A stretch of DNA of 64,000 bases, from assembly GCA_973895155.1 (NCBI GenBank), contig OZ316897.1, positions 17,608,001-17,672,000 of the forward strand, written 5' to 3'. The position numbers were made by a program, and so were the translations under genes. The notes below the pieces were generated by a model. It saw nothing but the letters and a program-made list of their open reading frames with translations, ran no database searches and was not told where the DNA came from. Source of the stretch: Marsupella aquatica. Taxonomy: Eukaryota; Marchantiophyta. Positions 60,170 to 64,000 of the stretch are shown here, piece by piece; the stretch's first letter is position 1, and every line of letters starts with the position of its first letter.

Positions 60170-60430
60170 CTTCAGCAGGCTATTCTATTCTATAGTGACT
60201 CAGGCATTCACTATTTTTTGCAGGTGTGAGGGCTATTCTATTCTGTAGTGACTCAGGCATTCATTATTCTTTGTAGGTGTGAGGTAGTTGGTTTAAGGCT
60301 TCTAGTTGTGTTCCATTGCTCCACCCCCCTATACAGCTTCACCTCCTATGGGGCTCTAGTAGTCTCTTCAGTTTGCCATAGGATAGGGTTTTAGGGTTGC
60401 TTTTGTTATTGCCATAGGATAGGGATTTAG
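60170..60430. repeat. Two short tandem duplications
   Basis: A ~53-bp unit (GGCTATTCTATTCTRTAGTG ... GTGTGAGG) starts near 60178 and 60231. A ~37-bp unit (TTGCCATAGGATAGGGWTTT...GTTGCTTTTGT) starts near 60372 and 60409. Confidence 0.75.
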
Positions 60431-60649
60431 AGTTGCTTTTGTCCTGTATTTTTTGGCCTTTCGGTTTGTTTGTTGCCCCTTGATAGGGTTTCCTATATAC
60501 CTTTGTCACACCTGATACACTTGCAAAAATGAACGTGTGATGCCCACATAGCCAGGTTTGAAGTGACGGGCATCTTGCCGAATTGCCGGGCATGTAAACT
60601 CATCATTCGCCGGGAAAAAATTGACCCAAATGCGAGATATTCCTTGTTA

Positions 60650-60780
60650 TTCCCCGAGCCGGGCCGAGTGTGGGGCTGGGCCGGGACAGGCCGGGGTTGG
60701 GGCCGGGACAGGGTCGGGGTAGGGTGTGAGACCGCTGGGGCCGGGCCGGGCCGGGCCGGGAAGGGCCGGGAAGTCAACCG
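60650..60780 (+). repeat. G-rich block of GGGCCGG repeats
   Basis: GGGCCGGGAC/GGGCCGGGGT units repeat through the block, ending in four consecutive CCGGG units at ~60740-60762 and GGGAAGGGCCGGG. Many runs of three or more G are closely spaced on the plus strand, so G-quadruplex formation is possible. Surrounding DNA is much less GC-rich. Confidence 0.6.
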
Positions 60781-60984
60781 GGACGATCCAAGTGACGAGT
60801 TACCGGTTGACGAACCCTAAAGCTTCTATTTACCGGGCAAATCCAAACCCGGCCACACAGGACGCATACATGTAGAATAGGTTCCTAGTCACCGTGGGTT
60901 TACAGCCGCTGAGTAACGCCCTGTCCTCTGTACGGATAAACAGTTGGGCGTCACAGTGCAGTCTCGTCCTGGCTCTTGTCGTTC

Positions 60985-61045
60985 TCGGTGCGATACTGTG
61001 CTGTGGTATCGCAGACCGTGCTAGTACAGTATCGCAGACCGTGCT
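60985..61045. repeat. Short direct repeat GTATCGCAGACCGTGCTA
   Basis: The 18-bp word occurs at about 61006 and 61028, with a related ATACTGTGCTG just upstream. Confidence 0.7.
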
Positions 61046-61049
61046 ACAA

Positions 61050-63395
61050 GACATGACTGGCCAATGGCGCTATCAGGAGTGTCACATTGATCGCGGCTGC
61101 ATGGAGGTTATGCCAGCTGGTGCATTTTCGGGCTCTCTGTTTGGGCGACGGGGTAGGGAAAGCGGTGCTCACGGGATGTCGGAGGAGTCTACAGCCAGAA
61201 GAATCATCATCACTATTACATAATATTATTATAATATCAGTGCAAATGCCCAAGGGAAAAAACAACGCTTCTCAATTGTGGGTGGATGGCATGAACAAAC
61301 TCAAGCGCTTTTAATGTTAGAGACTTGATGGACCCCAAAGACGACTCGCGATTTGACCAGGTCGTCTGGATGGTGAACTGTCATAAATCCCCAAAATAGA
61401 AACTCCATAGCAATCATGGCCAGCTATCAAAATCCAGAAAAATGCAATAACTCTCCAATAGATGAGTCCGCCTTAGCTTGTGGAACAGGGCACCATTATT
61501 TAACTGGGGGTGCCACCAAGCCTACAAAATGTGAATTTTGAGTATACCCTAACATGTTACTGGATTTAAATGAATTTTATTTGAGATAAATTAATGAGAG
61601 TGATCTCTGACTTGCAAAGTACCTGGTAAGAATGTTGGGACTCTTTGGACACCTTCAACACTCAAGTATTGCTACTCTACAAAATGCAATCTACAATTGT
61701 GCACTTTTTATTAGTTTTCTCAAGCAGAGGTAGAATCAAAACTGAGCTAGGTACATTCTTACAAAAAGTTAGCAAATGATTGAAGCCTAAAAGTAGGGTT
61801 AAAGTATTTTCCTTCTGCAAAACAAAAAAGCTTGAGCAGAGTTCCCAAGTGTAGATTTTTGAGAATACAAGAGGTAGTCTATCCTCTATTGGATGGGCCT
61901 GCTTTGGGTTTCCAAGGAAAAATAAATAAAAAATTTGAACGCCACTGGAGGTACCCTGGCCTCATTGGATTCTTCCTACAAGAATATTACCCGTGAGTTA
62001 GTGGATTTTAGTACTTTCTGTACTCTTAACATGCTCCTATCAGTAAACGTAGGCAAGTCCACATTACTACACATGTGTATCATGTAATTGCATGAGTATA
62101 CTCTTATCCATGGCGGTATGTATTTGTTGTGCAGTGACTGTTGACATGCACTAATAAAATTTGGAGTCATTAAATCAACCCTGCATTGTTTTCGGAGAAT
62201 CGTTAGAGTGGGGGTATTTGCTCCTTCCTGTGGCCAAACCCAGTAACCTTTGGGGGTGCTCTTAGGACAGAGCTCCCGAGGTACAACATACACCCACTTT
62301 TTTGCGAAGGAAGTCTACAGTGAACTGTGCTTAAGTGCACCAGACATAAGTTCACTCCAAAACTTACTCAGTATGACTGGTTACTGTAAGGAGTGAATGT
62401 CCACTTTGATAACAACATTTCTTATTTAGTGTAAGTAAGAGTCATGTGTCAAATCAAAGTCAGCAACCCTTGGTGGATAATTTTCCTTCACACTAGAAAA
62501 CAGTTTCACACCAAGTAAATTATTACAATCTTGAAAAAACCAGCAATAAACCCAATAGAAAATCAAAACTGTAGAAACCCATTCCCCAGGAAAAACTGTT
62601 AAAATCCAGCAACAAACCCAATCGAAAATGAAAACTGTGAAAACTCAACAATAAGAACTGTATTTTGTCTCCCAAGTGTAGATCCCATAACCACAAACTA
62701 GTGTCTGGAAACTTTACATTGAATGGGTTGGAAATCTCAGTATCATCCATTGCAATCATGAGTTCTGTTGTGTATACTTAAGTTAAAATGTCTAGCCAGA
62801 ACGTGTCGAGTTTGGAAGAAATATACCAGCGTCCTAACGAGAAATGGACCATCCAGTTTTCAGCACCTCAAGAGGTGTCTGAAGTCTTTGATTAAAAAGT
62901 ACAGCCGTATCAGCAAAAAAGGGGTCCCACAGGGGGCCCACCAGTAGGTACTTAGGATCTACCTGCAAAGGATCTAAAGTGAAATGTGACTTGTTCCCAC
63001 ATGTGATGGCTATAAGCGAATCCCAGTGAGATGCTCTAAAGTTAGCACACCACAAAATCACAAATAAACATTACAAGAAGGGAAGCCAATGAATGTATAA
63101 CCCTGAATTAAAGAGGAAAATCCAACTGCACATGTGGTCTAACACACTTTTGGATAGGAAAATCATTCCACCTCATCATTTTCACCTCTTGACAGAGATC
63201 TTATTACATTCTCCCCCCCCAGTGGCCCAGTCCATGTAAAGCCAACTGTCCCGCCAACAGACACACCTGCACTGCTCTAGCGACATGTAAGATCTCTACA
63301 CTGTACCTACAAGGGAGCTCGAGTTCGCCTAGAGCCATCTGTCCCCTAACCAACGGTCCACGTTTAATCTCGGCAATAAACTAAACAAATCGGTG
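61050..63395. other. No gene recognised
   Basis: AT-rich DNA with short frames only. The segments at 62545-62590 and 62600-62645 share CCAGCAAYAAACCCAATMGAAAAT(C/G)AAAACTGT, an imperfect direct repeat of about 75 bp. Confidence 0.4.
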
Positions 63396-64000
63396 ACGGG
63401 CAATTGATCGGCCCCGAGCGCTTTGTAGTTTGTAAAGCTTCGCACTCAACAACTGCAGCAGCAGCAGCAGCTCCAGCCTCTCCTCTCGCCTCGCGTGGAG
63501 AACCCGCAGCCTCCCGCACAGACTTCCATCGCCGTATTAAACCAGGTGGACGCCTCCGAGAGGCTGCACATGAGGCGCGAGATCGGCGGGCGGCATCATC
63601 ATCGAGAGCTCACGCAAAAAATTAGGAGCAGTGGTCTGTTTTTCACGAAGAATCGTTCGGGCTTGGAGTGTTGTGGTTGCTGTGGGAGTCTCTCTCTTCC
63701 TTGTTGCCTCTGAGTTCTGTGAGTTTATGATCGGCGTCGGAGCGAATTTGAGCGCTTCGACATTTTGCTCGAGCTGAAGGGTATTCGTGTCGGAGTGGGT
63801 TTTGAAGCGGATTGCTGCTTTTGGTTGCGTGGAGGGAACCGGAGGATTGCCGTGGCGGGAAGGTCTCGTCATCTCGTCTGTAGCTCTGTTTCTTGGGATG
63901 GGGAGGATTTTCTGAGGCCGAGAGGTTTCGAATGAGTCGATTCCGATCGCTTCCTTCCGTCTTTGGGCTTCATTCCTGCTGGGTTATTTCGAGTCACAGA
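63396..64000 (+). promoter_or_regulatory. Possible 5' end of a gene leaving the window
   Basis: Composition changes to CpG-rich with a CAGCAGCAGCAGCAG tract (63453-63470) and pyrimidine-rich CTCCAGCCTCTCCTCTCGCC, as in plant 5' leaders. No long ORF is present before the window ends, so a plus-strand leader, possibly with a first intron, is the likely reading. A minus-strand frame at 63537-63872 has no known motif. Confidence 0.3.

Overview
The window is plant nuclear DNA. It has spliced genes with GT-AG introns, an intronless gene with two plant-type B3 DNA-binding domains, Ty1-copia LTR retrotransposons primed by initiator tRNA-Met, a PIF/Harbinger transposon, a very long CACTA (En/Spm) element and several small terminal-inverted-repeat elements. 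Genes are sparse and transposon remnants dominate. I cannot name the species. A non-seed land plant is a guess from how unfamiliar the repeat families look, not a demonstration.

Layout. 1-6250: decayed retroelement DNA, with a gag zinc knuckle at the left edge, a tRNA-like SINE head, and the 3' half of a copia element (RT/RNase H remnant plus LTR). 7098-8771: the B3 gene. 8772-15046: gene-free, with small inverted-repeat elements, one of which (13095-13390) has perfect termini and an 8-bp target duplication. 15047-26075: an 11-kb CACTA element with matching termini, a 3-bp duplication, subterminal repeats, six units of a ~582-bp hairpin satellite, and a ~5.5-kb core that looks like captured intron-exon DNA. 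26190-27764: a copia 5' end carrying two nested hAT-like MITEs, followed by a third.

28100-43880 is a host-gene neighbourhood shaped by tandem duplication. The intact WRAP73/WDR8-type WD40 gene (minus strand, six exons, 470 residues, all splice phases consistent) occupies 40739-43879. Its last two exons, with a downstream gene for a Ser-rich protein of twelve 25-residue repeats, were duplicated with a ~6.5-kb period. This left a second, damaged Ser-rich gene at 30.5-32.5 kb and pseudo-exons at 34.2-35.2 kb and 28.2 kb. A copia fragment sits between the units.

44800-50050 is mostly repeats and unassigned DNA. 49593-58387 holds a Harbinger-type locus: a Myb/SANT-like gene (+) facing a DDE transposase (-), with a coiled-coil ORF upstream. 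The Myb gene is split by a 4.9-kb copia element (2 x 344-bp LTRs, AGAAA duplication), the coiled-coil ORF by a solo LTR (TTGCA duplication), and the transposase by one in-frame UGA. 58400-64000 holds an unassigned ORF, short tandem repeats, a G-rich block, and at the right edge what may be the promoter and leader of a gene running out of the window.
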